Assembly (NCBI RefSeq): GCF_030813245.1
Contig: NZ_JAUSUA010000005.1
Span: 124,001-188,000, forward strand
Reading direction: 5' to 3'
Origin: Alkalicoccobacillus murimartini
Lineage (GTDB): Bacteria; Bacillota; Bacilli; Bacillales; Bacillaceae_D
DNA: 64,000 nt
This document shows, one piece after another, positions 24,866-32,133 of the stretch; the first letter of the stretch is position 1, and the number at the start of each line of letters is the position of its first letter. The position numbers were made by a program, and so were the translations under genes. A model generated the notes under the pieces. It searched no databases and had not been told where the DNA came from. It worked only from the letters and a program-made list of their open reading frames with translations.

Positions 24866-25234
24866 ATGAAATTATACCGTTTCGACTCTGATGTAGGTAA
24901 AAACGTAACTCATTTTAACAGCAAGAATAGCACGTTTGTCCCTTTATCCAGAAATAAGCCCGTTTCTGTTGGCACCATGTATTTGGGGGAGGACAGTGTT
25001 TTAGGTATGCATCCCGCAGCAAGTAATCAATTGTTCTTAGTTGTATCCGGTGAGGGGTGGGTTAAAACTCCTGGAAACGAGAAAATACATATACAAAAAG
25101 GGACTGCTGCATTCTGGGAAGTGGGCGAGGAACATGAATCAGGATCAGATGCAGGAATGACTGTGATGATTTTAGAAGGACCCAACCTCGACCCTTCGTT
25201 CCTAACTACTTATGCTCACACTAGACGCAGGTAA
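24866..25234 (+). CDS. cupin-domain protein
   Basis: A 122-residue single-domain cupin. The two conserved motifs appear as G-M-H-P-A-A-S-N-Q-L-F-L-V-V-S-G-E-G (about residues 50-67) and E-V-G-E-E-H-E-S-G-S-D-A-G (about 90-102), giving metal-ligand histidines and glutamate. Small cupins include isomerases, dioxygenases and sensors; nothing here chooses between them. The ATG at 24866 has AAAGGAGGG at 24851-24859. The in-frame sequence before it is repeat array and is not part of the protein. It converges with the following lipoprotein gene, their stops touching. Confidence 0.85.
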   Translation: MKLYRFDSDVGKNVTHFNSKNSTFVPLSRNKPVSVGTMYLGEDSVLGMHPAASNQLFLVVSGEGWVKTPGNEKIHIQKGTAAFWEVGEEHESGSDAGMTVMILEGPNLDPSFLTTYAHTRRR

Positions 25235-25720
25235 CTATAAATAACCACCGTTCGTCTCTGGTAACTCTTGGTATTCGTCTCTTGGATAAATGATCTTATT
25301 ATGAAGATGATTCATCGTATCATTCCACTTATTGAGTTTTTCTGTATCACAAGAGGTATTCCACTCAATGTTGTGTTCTTCCCCATCAGCAATCATGGTC
25401 AAATCATATTTTTCGTAAGGCTGACTGCATAAGGAACCTATTTCTGTTGGTAAGTGAAAGAGGTCTGCGCTTTGGAACAACTCATAGATCGCATCAAGTT
25501 CCTCATCAGAAAGCTCCATTATAGTTGTAGCCGAACCATCATTGATTAAATCTTTTGTATACGTATGATCGAATGTATTTAATTCATTGCCCATCCTGAC
25601 TCCATATTTTAAAGAGAAGGCAAAATCGTTTGGCTTTTGTTTTGGTAAACTATCTTGCGAAGAAGATTCACACCCACTCAAAACCAAAACAAATAAAAAC
25701 CAGAACAACAAATGTTTCAT
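25235..25720 (-). CDS. lipoprotein, paralogue of the gene at 26219-26701
   Basis: A 161-residue secreted lipoprotein. The signal peptide ends in V-L-S-G-C, giving lipidated Cys17. The mature part has A-F-S-L-K-Y-G-V-R-M-G-N-E-L-N-T-F and a C-terminal cysteine pair (C-S-Q-P-Y-E-K-Y and T-S-C-D-T-E-K). Nearly all of these are shared with the lipoprotein 500 bp away, including the closing N-G-G-Y. ATG 25718-25720 has GAGAGGAG upstream. No known family is recognised. The two genes look like a recent tandem duplication around a small membrane-protein gene. Confidence 0.8.
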   Translation of the reverse strand: MKHLLFWFLFVLVLSGCESSSQDSLPKQKPNDFAFSLKYGVRMGNELNTFDHTYTKDLINDGSATTIMELSDEELDAIYELFQSADLFHLPTEIGSLCSQPYEKYDLTMIADGEEHNIEWNTSCDTEKLNKWNDTMNHLHNKIIYPRDEYQELPETNGGYL

Positions 25721-25808
25721 AAGCTCTCCTCTCAGCATTTAGATTATCTATATTCATAATAACCTAAAAAGTAAATATGTTACATCTATTATTTAGGAGG
25801 AATGAAGC

Positions 25809-26192
25809 ATGGAAAGTACCTATATCTTAGCTATCGTCGTTATGAGTTTGTTTGTGCTGATCGCATGTTTCCAACTGACCCTCGCACTTGGCTTTCCGCT
25901 TGGTGAATTTGCAATGGGAGGCTTCCATAAAACTCTACCTAAAAAGTTGCGCTTGATAAGCCTATTTAATGCTGCTATGTTGTTATTTATTGGTTTGGTG
26001 TTTTTAGTCCATACAAATGTGATATCGAGTTTCTCCTTTATACCTACTACACTATTAGTCTGGTTTTTTACTGTATTCTTAGGATTAAACACGTTAGCTA
26101 ACCTCGTATCAAGAAGTAAAAAAGAAAGACTAGTCATGACTCCACTATCAGGTCTTTTATGTATACTGTGCTTACTGATTGCACTATCTTAG
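25809..26192 (+). CDS. small four-helix membrane protein
   Basis: A 127-residue hydrophobic protein with four predicted helices (about residues 5-27, 48-69, 74-95 and 106-126). Between helices 1 and 2 is the segment G-E-F-A-M-G-G-F-H-K-T-L-P-K-K-L-R, which I recall from uncharacterised Bacillaceae membrane proteins. A TTTAGGAGGAA site precedes the ATG. It lies on the opposite strand between the two paralogous lipoprotein genes, so it was either there before the duplication or was copied with it and lost elsewhere. Function unknown. Confidence 0.75.
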   Translation: MESTYILAIVVMSLFVLIACFQLTLALGFPLGEFAMGGFHKTLPKKLRLISLFNAAMLLFIGLVFLVHTNVISSFSFIPTTLLVWFFTVFLGLNTLANLVSRSKKERLVMTPLSGLLCILCLLIALS

Positions 26193-26218
26193 CGGGGATA
26201 GAACTGAGAATATTAAAA

Positions 26219-26701
26219 TCACTCATACCCACCATTCGCTTCGGGGAGTTTTTGATATTCCTCTCTTTGATAAATCAATTCAGTATATAGAAAGTTCATA
26301 GCTTCTTGCCATTCATGAACTTTTTCTGTGTCACAAGCTGTGCTCCAAAATAAGTGATATTCTTCCCCATCTGCTGTCATTGATAGCTCGTACTTATCAT
26401 TAGGTTCAGAGCAACCAGAACCTGCTTCACTTGATAACGTAAATAGATCAACTTCCCGAAATTCCTCATAGATCATAACTAATTCTTCATTTGATAGTTC
26501 CATATCTGTTGTTGCTTTGCCATCAGATACTAAGTCCTTTGTGTAGGTATCGTTATAGGCATTTAACTCATTCCCAAGCGTCACTCCATATTTCAAAGAA
26601 AAGGCAAAGTCATCCGGTTTTTCTCTCGGTAATTCTTTGTTGAAGAAATGACAACCATTTAAAATGAGCAAAAGAGTTAAAATTGATAGGATTTTTTTCA
26701 T
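26219..26701 (-). CDS. lipoprotein, paralogue of the gene at 25235-25720
   Basis: A 160-residue lipoprotein with signal peptide ending L-I-L-N-G-C (Cys17, the same position as its paralogue). It shares D-D-F-A-F-S-L-K-Y-G-V, G-N-E-L-N-A-Y, T-Y-T-K-D-L, M-E-L-S-N-E-E-L and S-T-A-C-D-T-E-K with the neighbour. The conserved cysteines G-C-S-E-P and A-C-D-T could form a disulfide outside the cell. GGGGGAG lies 8 bp before the ATG. Function unknown. Confidence 0.8.
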   Translation of the reverse strand: MKKILSILTLLLILNGCHFFNKELPREKPDDFAFSLKYGVTLGNELNAYNDTYTKDLVSDGKATTDMELSNEELVMIYEEFREVDLFTLSSEAGSGCSEPNDKYELSMTADGEEYHLFWSTACDTEKVHEWQEAMNFLYTELIYQREEYQKLPEANGGYE

Positions 26702-26839
26702 TAAGATGGCTCCCCCATAGTTTACGAACTCTGATGGATCATTACCCGTTTCGACAACATCACAGGCTTTCCCTTTTATTATCTTTTAAAATGACCAAAT
26801 GATAGAATAAAAGCACCTACTACGTAAGGAGGAATAACG

Positions 26840-27289
26840 ATGGCAGAACATAGCTTTCATTTAAAAGCCAACTGGCCAGGATTACGAAATGATGTGGGAC
26901 AAATAGAATCAGGTAATCTCGTGACTAAGATCTCCATTCCACCAGAAATGGACGGACCAGGTGTGGGGACCAACCCTGACGAAATGCTACTTGGAGCCGC
27001 AGCCACCTGCTATATTATTACCCTCGCCGCGATGATGGAGCGAAGTAAACTTGATAAGAGTGGGCTCACGATGACATCCGAGGGAATTGTAGATGTCACA
27101 AAAGGTGTAATTACCTACAAAACAATCATCCACCGTCCTGAGATTGTGCTAAAAGCAGATGCATCCGAAAAAGATATTGAGCTTGCTCATAAACTTGCGG
27201 AAAAGGCAGAAACATCCTGTATGATTAGTCGCGCGATTCAGGGAAATGTGGAAGTGGAGCTTGAGGTTAAGGTTATTGTAGAAGAATAG
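26840..27289 (+). CDS. OsmC-family peroxiredoxin-like protein
   Basis: A 149-residue OsmC/Ohr-family protein. The two redox cysteines are in A-A-A-T-C-Y-I-I-T-L (near residue 57) and E-T-S-C-M-I-S-R-A (near 127), spaced as in this family. N-P-D-E-M-L-L-G-A-A immediately before the first cysteine is typical. Members reduce organic hydroperoxides using a resolving thiol pair. The OsmC/YhfA branch differs from Ohr in specificity, so the exact substrate is open. AAGGAGGAA precedes the ATG, and the next gene lies 22 bp downstream on the same strand. Confidence 0.9.
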   Translation: MAEHSFHLKANWPGLRNDVGQIESGNLVTKISIPPEMDGPGVGTNPDEMLLGAAATCYIITLAAMMERSKLDKSGLTMTSEGIVDVTKGVITYKTIIHRPEIVLKADASEKDIELAHKLAEKAETSCMISRAIQGNVEVELEVKVIVEE

Positions 27290-27311
27290 ATGTGAATGAG
27301 GAGGACTATGA

Positions 27312-27620
27312 ATGAACATTCAATTATTAGTTTTTTTTCACTCAAGTGATCACTCAAAACAGGAACTCATGGGTAAAACATACGAATCTGATATCCGCCC
27401 TATAATTGGTGACATTATTCATGACCCAGGTTTCCATTCAAAGTTCCATAATGGATATGAAGTGGTTAAAGTAACACTAGATTATTCAAATAACGAATGT
27501 TTGGTTTCATTATCCCCTCTTGTGGTAGAGCTACAAGAGATAACGTTTGAAGAATATGCGGAGCATTTGCGGGAGCATGGGTGGAGTTCGATAAAAAAGG
27601 ATGTTAGGTTAGGGAATTAA
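27312..27620 (+). CDS. hypothetical protein
   Basis: A 102-residue soluble protein with mixed alpha/beta character and no family I can name. It has no signal peptide or membrane helix. A strong GAGGAGGACT site precedes the ATG, and the gene closely follows the OsmC gene, so it is likely cotranscribed. It is followed immediately by a highly structured intergenic region. Confidence 0.7.
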   Translation: MNIQLLVFFHSSDHSKQELMGKTYESDIRPIIGDIIHDPGFHSKFHNGYEVVKVTLDYSNNECLVSLSPLVVELQEITFEEYAEHLREHGWSSIKKDVRLGN

Positions 27621-27629
27621 GGAAACCTT

Positions 27630-27788
27630 CCATTTCCGGAATGGTGCTCGGTATTACGTTTTCAAGCCTTTTAAATACGTAGTACCGAGTTACTCCCCTT
27701 AACGTCTCTAATTTCCGGAGAATGATCAGGTTAAGACTATCAGTTCAACCAACTGTCTGCGATTTCGCGCACAGTTGGTTCTTTTTTG
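27630..27788 (+). ncRNA. candidate structured RNA or long structured 3' UTR
   Basis: Four hairpins follow in order: CCATT/AATGG (27630-27644); a 12-pair stem CTCGGTA-TACGT with ACGTA-TACCGAG (27647-27689); CTTAAC/GTTAAG with inner TCTC/GAGA (27698-27735); and AACCAACTGT/ACAGTTGGTT with inner GCGA/TCGC, then CTTTTTT (27747-27788), a good intrinsic terminator. ATTTCCGGA occurs in both the first and third hairpin loops. It starts 10 bp after the upstream stop codon, so it may be a 3' UTR or a processed RNA. No known RNA family is recognised. Confidence 0.5.
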
Positions 27789-27914
27789 CGCATTCTGGAG
27801 ATTTTTGAGCAGTTTGCATGGTTAACCGCCCACCAGCAATGGTTTTTCGCGCATAATAAAAGTTTTTGAGCACAATGAAGATATTCCGCGCATTAATCTT
27901 AGGTTTCCGCGCAT
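27760..27914 (+). repeat. class A GCGCA intergenic array, copy 4
   Basis: Seven cores at roughly 20-25-nt spacing alternate TTTCGCGCA, TTTTTTGCGCA, TTTTTGAGCA (two) and CCGCGCA types. The first unit forms the loop of the terminator hairpin at 27747-27780. The array ends just before the stop of the convergent small membrane gene. Confidence 0.75.
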
Positions 27915-27923
27915 CCCCTCTTT

Positions 27924-28172
27924 TTAAAGCTGAGTCATCTCATAAATGGCATCCACAACAAACCATATTGGCAGAATCCAGCCTATGAGTAAAAGCCTGT
28001 TTCGCTTCCGCTCCCTTTGGAACACAATCAAAAGTAAACTCAAAGCGACCGCTATCAGTAAATAGGTTACAATCGTGTACCATGCTTGATTTATGCCGCC
28101 TACATAACGGGAGACGGATAAAACTGAGACAATAATTCCCAGAAAGATCATGATTCCTTTTATCCACTTCAT
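27924..28172 (-). CDS. small three-helix membrane protein
   Basis: An 82-residue protein with three hydrophobic helices (about residues 5-22, 30-50 and 60-78) separated by a basic loop Q-R-E-R-K-R-N-R. ATGGGGGAAT precedes the ATG. No family recognised. It follows the Dus gene on the same strand, separated by that gene's terminator. Confidence 0.65.
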   Translation of the reverse strand: MKWIKGIMIFLGIIVSVLSVSRYVGGINQAWYTIVTYLLIAVALSLLLIVFQRERKRNRLLLIGWILPIWFVVDAIYEMTQL

Positions 28173-28214
28173 ATGTATTCCCCCATATCAGATTGTAACG
28201 TAAAAATTAAAAGA

Positions 28215-28255
28215 AACAGCTTCCAATAATCCTATCAGAGACAGTGGAAGCTGTT
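28215..28255 (-). terminator. terminator of the Dus gene
   Basis: AACAGCTTCCA pairs exactly with TGGAAGCTGTT around a 19-nt loop, and T-rich sequence follows on the minus strand. Confidence 0.88.
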
Positions 28256-28265
28256 ATTCTTTATC

Positions 28266-29249
28266 CTATTTTACCTCTTCCTCTACCCTAAACTCATCCA
28301 ACAACCCACGAACCTCATCCGTTGATTTTGCATTCATCAATTGATTTCTCAACTCGCCTGCTCCGCGGAAATCACGGACATAGATTTTAAAGAATCGATG
28401 GAGAGGCTTAAAGGCACGGGATTCGATCGCATGATAGTGATCATGGAGATCTAATTGTAAACGCAAGAGATCAAGTAACTCATCACTCGTATGTTCTTTT
28501 GGTTCTGTTTCAAAAGCAAATGGATTTGTGAAGATACCACGGCCAATCATGACACCATCGACACCATATTTTTCAACAAGTTCCATGCCGACTTGACGGT
28601 TAGGAATGTCTCCGTTGATTGTTAACAGAGTGTCTGGTGCTATCTCGTCGCGAAGCTTCTTGATCTCAGGGATTAGTTCCCAATGGGCCTCAACTTTGCT
28701 CATTTCCTTTTTAGTGCGCAGGTGAATGGAAAGGTTAGCAATGTCTTGTTCTAAGATGTGAGTTAACCACTCGCGCCACTCTTCCACTTTAGAATATCCA
28801 AGCCTTGTCTTCACACTGACAGGTAAGCCACCTGCTTTTGCTGCTTGAATCAGTTCTGCGGCGACGTCAGGACGACGGATCAAACCACTTCCCTTTCCGT
28901 TTCCAGCTACATTCGCAACAGGGCAGCCCATGTTAAGATCGATTCCCTTAAAACCCATCTCCGCCATGCCAATACTCATTTCTCTGAAGAATTCAGGCTT
29001 GTCCCCCCAGATGTGAGCAACAAGCGGCTGCTCATCCTCTGTAAAGGTTAAGCGCCCACGTACACTTTGCTTCCCGTCTGGATGACAGTAGCTTTCTGAA
29101 TTTGTAAATTCCGTAAAAAAAACATCCGGTCTTGCTGCTTTACTCACAACATGGCGAAAAACAACGTCTGTTACGTCTTCCATTGGTGCTAGTATAAAAA
29201 ATGGTCGTGGTAGATCACGCCAAAAATTAGAACTCATTTTCACATTCAT
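28266..29249 (-). CDS. tRNA-dihydrouridine synthase
   Basis: A 327-residue flavoenzyme of the Dus family, which reduces uridines to dihydrouridine in tRNA using NADPH and FMN. Visible motifs are L-A-P-M-E-D-V-T-D near residue 20, the catalytic cysteine in D-L-N-M-G-C-P (C109), V-S-V-K-T-R-L-G-Y, and the FMN phosphate-binding D-G-V-M-I-G-R-G. The conserved Cys and K-T-R are intact. It resembles DusB/DusC-type proteins, but the position modified cannot be decided. The best spaced start after AAAGGA may be the GTG two codons in. A terminator follows. Confidence 0.92.
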   Translation of the reverse strand: MNVKMSSNFWRDLPRPFFILAPMEDVTDVVFRHVVSKAARPDVFFTEFTNSESYCHPDGKQSVRGRLTFTEDEQPLVAHIWGDKPEFFREMSIGMAEMGFKGIDLNMGCPVANVAGNGKGSGLIRRPDVAAELIQAAKAGGLPVSVKTRLGYSKVEEWREWLTHILEQDIANLSIHLRTKKEMSKVEAHWELIPEIKKLRDEIAPDTLLTINGDIPNRQVGMELVEKYGVDGVMIGRGIFTNPFAFETEPKEHTSDELLDLLRLQLDLHDHYHAIESRAFKPLHRFFKIYVRDFRGAGELRNQLMNAKSTDEVRGLLDEFRVEEEVK

Positions 29250-29339
29250 ATCCTTTCATATTTCAGGTTTTGCCTATATATTTTATTGCTCTGAATTATT
29301 ATAAGTGTACATATTGATACATAGGGATTATCTAAAAGA

Positions 29340-29368
29340 CCCCGACTTCGATTTTACGAAATCAGGGG
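29340..29368 (-). terminator. terminator of rlmCD
   Basis: CCCCGA-c-TTCG pairs with CGAA-a-TC-a-GGGG around ATTTTA, 20 bp beyond the gene's stop on the minus strand. Confidence 0.7.
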
Positions 29369-29387
29369 CAAACTAGCAAGTAGAAGT

Positions 29388-30761
29388 TTAGTTTAACTCC
29401 ATCTCCACCACACACTCCACATGTGTACTCTGCGGAAACATATCCACTGGCTGCACTTGCTTGGTTTTATATCCGCCTTCTTCAAGCACCTTCAAGTCTC
29501 TTGCTAATGTAGCTGGGTTACAGCTGACATACACAATACGCTTTGGCTTCATTTCAAGCATCGTCATTAATAGCTTTTCGTCACAGCCTTTTCTTGGTGG
29601 ATCGACAACAAAGACGTCTGGGCGGATGCCTTGGGCTGCCCACCATGGGATGACGTTTTCGGCTTCGCCTACTGCAAAGTCAGTGTTGGTGAGGCCATTT
29701 AGTTCGGCGTTACGCTTGGCATCACTGATGGCTTCGGGTACGATTTCGACTCCATAGACGTGTTTGGCTTGTTGGGCTAGGAATAATGAGATTGTACCAA
29801 TTCCACAGTAGGCGTCGATGACAGTTTCTGAGCCACTTAGCTTGGCATATTCAAGTGTCTTGTCGTATAGTACCTTGGTTTGTTCTGGGTTAACTTGGTA
29901 AAAGGATCGGGCTGAGATCGCAAACTTAATCTCTCCGATTGAGTCATAGATGTATTCTTCGCCCCAGAGGACCTTGGTTTTGTCACCGAAAATAACATTT
30001 GTGCGTTTTGGATTGACGTTTTGCACAATCGATTTTACAGCTGGAAAGGCTGTTCGGATATCTTCAATGATATTCTTTTTATTTGGTAGAGCTTCGTCAC
30101 GTGTGACAAAAACAACCATCAGCTCTCCACTTTGGCGTCCATAACGTACAACAACATGGCGAAGAGTGCCACGGTGTTTGTCTTCATCATAACCACGAAT
30201 GCCGTATTGGTTAGCCATTTCTTTGACCTTTTGTACGATTGCATCACTATGCTCGTTTTGAATGATACATTCTTCCATATCAACGATTCGGTGACTGCGC
30301 TCTTGATAAAATCCAGCGATCACTTCTCCATCTCGTTCGCCAACTGGGACCTGTGACTTGTTACGGTAGCGCCACGGGTTGTCCATACCAAGTGTAGGTT
30401 GAACAGTAACATCCGTGATGCCTCCAAGTCTTTCTAATGCATCTTGAACCTGTTTTTGCTTATAGCGCAGCTGACCGTCGTAGGTCATATGCTGCAGCTG
30501 ACAGCCACCGCATTGGCTGTAGATGGGACAGGGTGCTTCTGTGCGGTCGGGACTAGGCTTATGAATTGTCATTAAGCGCGCAAAACCGTATCCTTTGCTT
30601 GTTTTAGTGACCTTCACTTCACAGGTCTCACCAGGCAAGGCTTTTGGGATAAATAACGTATAGCCCTCATGTTTAGCAACCCCCGCTCCTTGGTGGCTGA
30701 GGTCCGTAATCGTTACATCTAAGGTTTGATTTTTGTGTACGGGTGGTGTCATTTTACTCAT
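29388..30761 (-). CDS. rlmCD: 23S rRNA (uracil-C5)-methyltransferase RlmCD
   Basis: A 457-residue SAM-dependent RNA methyltransferase. An N-terminal TRAM domain (about residues 10-65) is followed by the 4Fe-4S cysteine cluster [10 protein letters not shown], the SAM-binding [19 protein letters not shown], and the catalytic [11 protein letters not shown]. In Bacillus the single enzyme (YefA) makes both m5U747 and m5U1939, which fits a genome with one such gene close to dgkB and gatCAB. All cluster and catalytic cysteines are present. Start ATG follows a weak GGAATTAC-like site. Confidence 0.93.
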   Translation of the reverse strand: MSKMTPPVHKNQTLDVTITDLSHQGAGVAKHEGYTLFIPKALPGETCEVKVTKTSKGYGFARLMTIHKPSPDRTEAPCPIYSQCGGCQLQHMTYDGQLRYKQKQVQDALERLGGITDVTVQPTLGMDNPWRYRNKSQVPVGERDGEVIAGFYQERSHRIVDMEECIIQNEHSDAIVQKVKEMANQYGIRGYDEDKHRGTLRHVVVRYGRQSGELMVVFVTRDEALPNKKNIIEDIRTAFPAVKSIVQNVNPKRTNVIFGDKTKVLWGEEYIYDSIGEIKFAISARSFYQVNPEQTKVLYDKTLEYAKLSGSETVIDAYCGIGTISLFLAQQAKHVYGVEIVPEAISDAKRNAELNGLTNTDFAVGEAENVIPWWAAQGIRPDVFVVDPPRKGCDEKLLMTMLEMKPKRIVYVSCNPATLARDLKVLEEGGYKTKQVQPVDMFPQSTHVECVVEMELN

Positions 30762-30924
30762 CTATGGGTAATTCCTTTACGTCTAAATTTGGGTGCTGGG
30801 TTCATTTTACCATGAAAGATGGGTCGTTGATACATTGGGCATGGCAATGGACGAACCTATTGAATTGATTTTTAGTGGGTGGTATGGTTGAATGACTACA
30901 AATTCAACTATTTGAGGTGAGACT

Positions 30925-31116
30925 GTGAAAGATACGTCAACAAGGAACATCATTTTGTATGCTCTTTTGTTTGCTGTCCTCTTTTCAATCATCATTTCTA
31001 TCCCCCGTTATGTAACTGGAGATTCCAGTCTAATAGCTACAGTCGTGTTTTTTGTCATTGCTTTTGTCTTCAACTGTATCAGTCATTTAGCTTATCGAAA
31101 GCTTAATCGATCGTAA
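30925..31116 (+). CDS. small two-helix membrane protein
   Basis: A 63-residue protein starting at GTG after TTTGAGGTGAGACT. Two hydrophobic helices (about 9-27 and 36-54) and a basic tail (Y-R-K-L-N-R-S). No family known. It stands alone between rlmCD and another tiny membrane gene. Confidence 0.6.
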   Translation: MKDTSTRNIILYALLFAVLFSIIISIPRYVTGDSSLIATVVFFVIAFVFNCISHLAYRKLNRS

Positions 31117-31199
31117 AGTACTGTACACGGATCTATGTTTCAGATGGATTATTTTAGGTTATAAAATAAAAGAATACTTCTTTAAAGGAGGGATTCACC

Positions 31200-31400
31200 T
31201 TGTCTTGGTTATCAAGTAATACTTTTTTAGCTTTGACTGCCTTCACGATTAGCCTTGTTATGGTAGGGACTTCGATGCAAACAAGTTTGTCTGGCTGGGT
31301 TTATCAGTCGATCGAGCTTTTTCTTATTTTTGCCGTTTCATTTGGTGTGTTAAAGCTTGTATCAAGTAAAACTACGCAACCGCAATCCCAAAATACCTAA
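31200..31400 (+). CDS. small two-helix membrane protein
   Basis: A 66-residue protein starting at TTG, with AAAGGAGGG spaced 8 bp upstream. Two hydrophobic segments (about 7-25 and 33-52) are followed by a polar S-K-T-T-Q-P-Q-S-Q-N tail. A terminator follows immediately. Function unknown. Confidence 0.65.
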   Translation: MSWLSSNTFLALTAFTISLVMVGTSMQTSLSGWVYQSIELFLIFAVSFGVLKLVSSKTTQPQSQNT

Positions 31401-31412
31401 TACGAGGCCCTG

Positions 31413-31438
31413 CACCCCAATTGGTTTTGGGGTGTTTT
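31413..31438 (+). terminator. terminator after the TTG-start small gene
   Basis: CACCCCAA pairs with TTGGGGTG around a short loop, followed by TTTT. Confidence 0.85.
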
Positions 31439-31456
31439 ATGTGATGGTCACTTTGA

Positions 31457-31677
31457 ACTGGATTGAGGTCTTGCTAAAGCCGGGATCTCTCTTGAGAAGG
31501 CTCTAGCTCTCTTGGTAAAATTGGATCCTTCATAGTTTCAGGACGATTCCTCTTGATGTCGTTCTTCTCCCTTTGGTAAATCTCAATCCATCTTATTAAC
31601 AAGCACAACTCTCTTGTCAACGACATCTATCTCGTGACAAATCTCTATCCAACTTGATGTCACATTCATTCTTCTTG
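31457..31677 (+). repeat. class B degenerate intergenic array, copy 2
   Basis: About ten phrases share CTCTT(G/A) followed by (G/C)TAA or similar: TCTTGCTAAAG, CTCTCTTGAGAAGG, CTCTCTTGGTAAAATTGG, TCCTCTTGATGTCG, CCTTTGGTAAATCTC, CTCTCTTGTCAACG, ATCTCGTGACAAATC and TTCTTCTTGGTAACC. Spacing is about 20-27 nt. It lies between two convergent genes, bracketed by their terminators, and has no coding signs. Confidence 0.6.
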
Positions 31678-31699
31678 GTAACCCCACCACCTCAAAAAA

Positions 31700-31729
31700 A
31701 GAAGCAAGCATCAATAGATACTTGCTTCT
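31700..31729 (-). terminator. terminator of the MmcQ/YjbR gene
   Basis: AGAAGCAAG pairs with CTTGCTTCT around a 12-nt loop, and seven T residues follow on the minus strand. Confidence 0.9.
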
Positions 31730-31737
31730 CTCAACTC

Positions 31738-32085
31738 TCATTGCTCATTAATCTGCTTTTGAACTTTTTTAGGCAGCTTATTTAAGACAAGCTCACACGA
31801 ATGTTGAATTAACGCATGGGCCATCTGCTCGTCCACATCTGAGTTAAAGTAAATCGAATTCCAATGGGTTTTGTTCATATGATATCCAGCTGTAATCCCC
31901 TCGTATTGCTCTCGTAGTTCCTCAGCACGGATAGGGTCGCATTTTAGAATAATCATTGGTTTCTCACCCATTAAGGCAAACATCTTTCCACCGATAAAAT
32001 ATCGGTCCGCCTGCCAGTCTGGTTGGTAGTCATGTGTAGCGCCCTGTATAGTTAGGCAGAAATCGTGCAATGTTTTTTTGTTCAA
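31738..32085 (-). CDS. MmcQ/YjbR family protein
   Basis: A 115-residue protein of the MmcQ/YjbR (DUF419) family, a CyaY-like fold proposed to bind DNA or act in binding roles but without a settled function. Characteristic segments are Y-F-I-G-G-K-M-F-A-L, L-K-C-D-P-I-R-A-E-E-L-R and the near C-terminal G-Y-H-M-N-K-T-H-W-N-S-I. No membrane segments. It is monocistronic with a good terminator and follows the YhgE-type gene on the same strand. Confidence 0.87.
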   Translation of the reverse strand: MNKKTLHDFCLTIQGATHDYQPDWQADRYFIGGKMFALMGEKPMIILKCDPIRAEELREQYEGITAGYHMNKTHWNSIYFNSDVDEQMAHALIQHSCELVLNKLPKKVQKQINEQ

Positions 32086-32133
32086 TTGATTCGCCCCTTT
32101 TTTGTTTATTATATCGTAAAGGGGCGACGTCTG

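Noticed and set aside
27940-28167. 75-codon minus-strand frame overlapping the small membrane protein at 27924-28172
   Set aside because: It is an out-of-frame shadow. The other frame has the ribosome binding site and clear membrane helices, and there is no sign of a frameshift.
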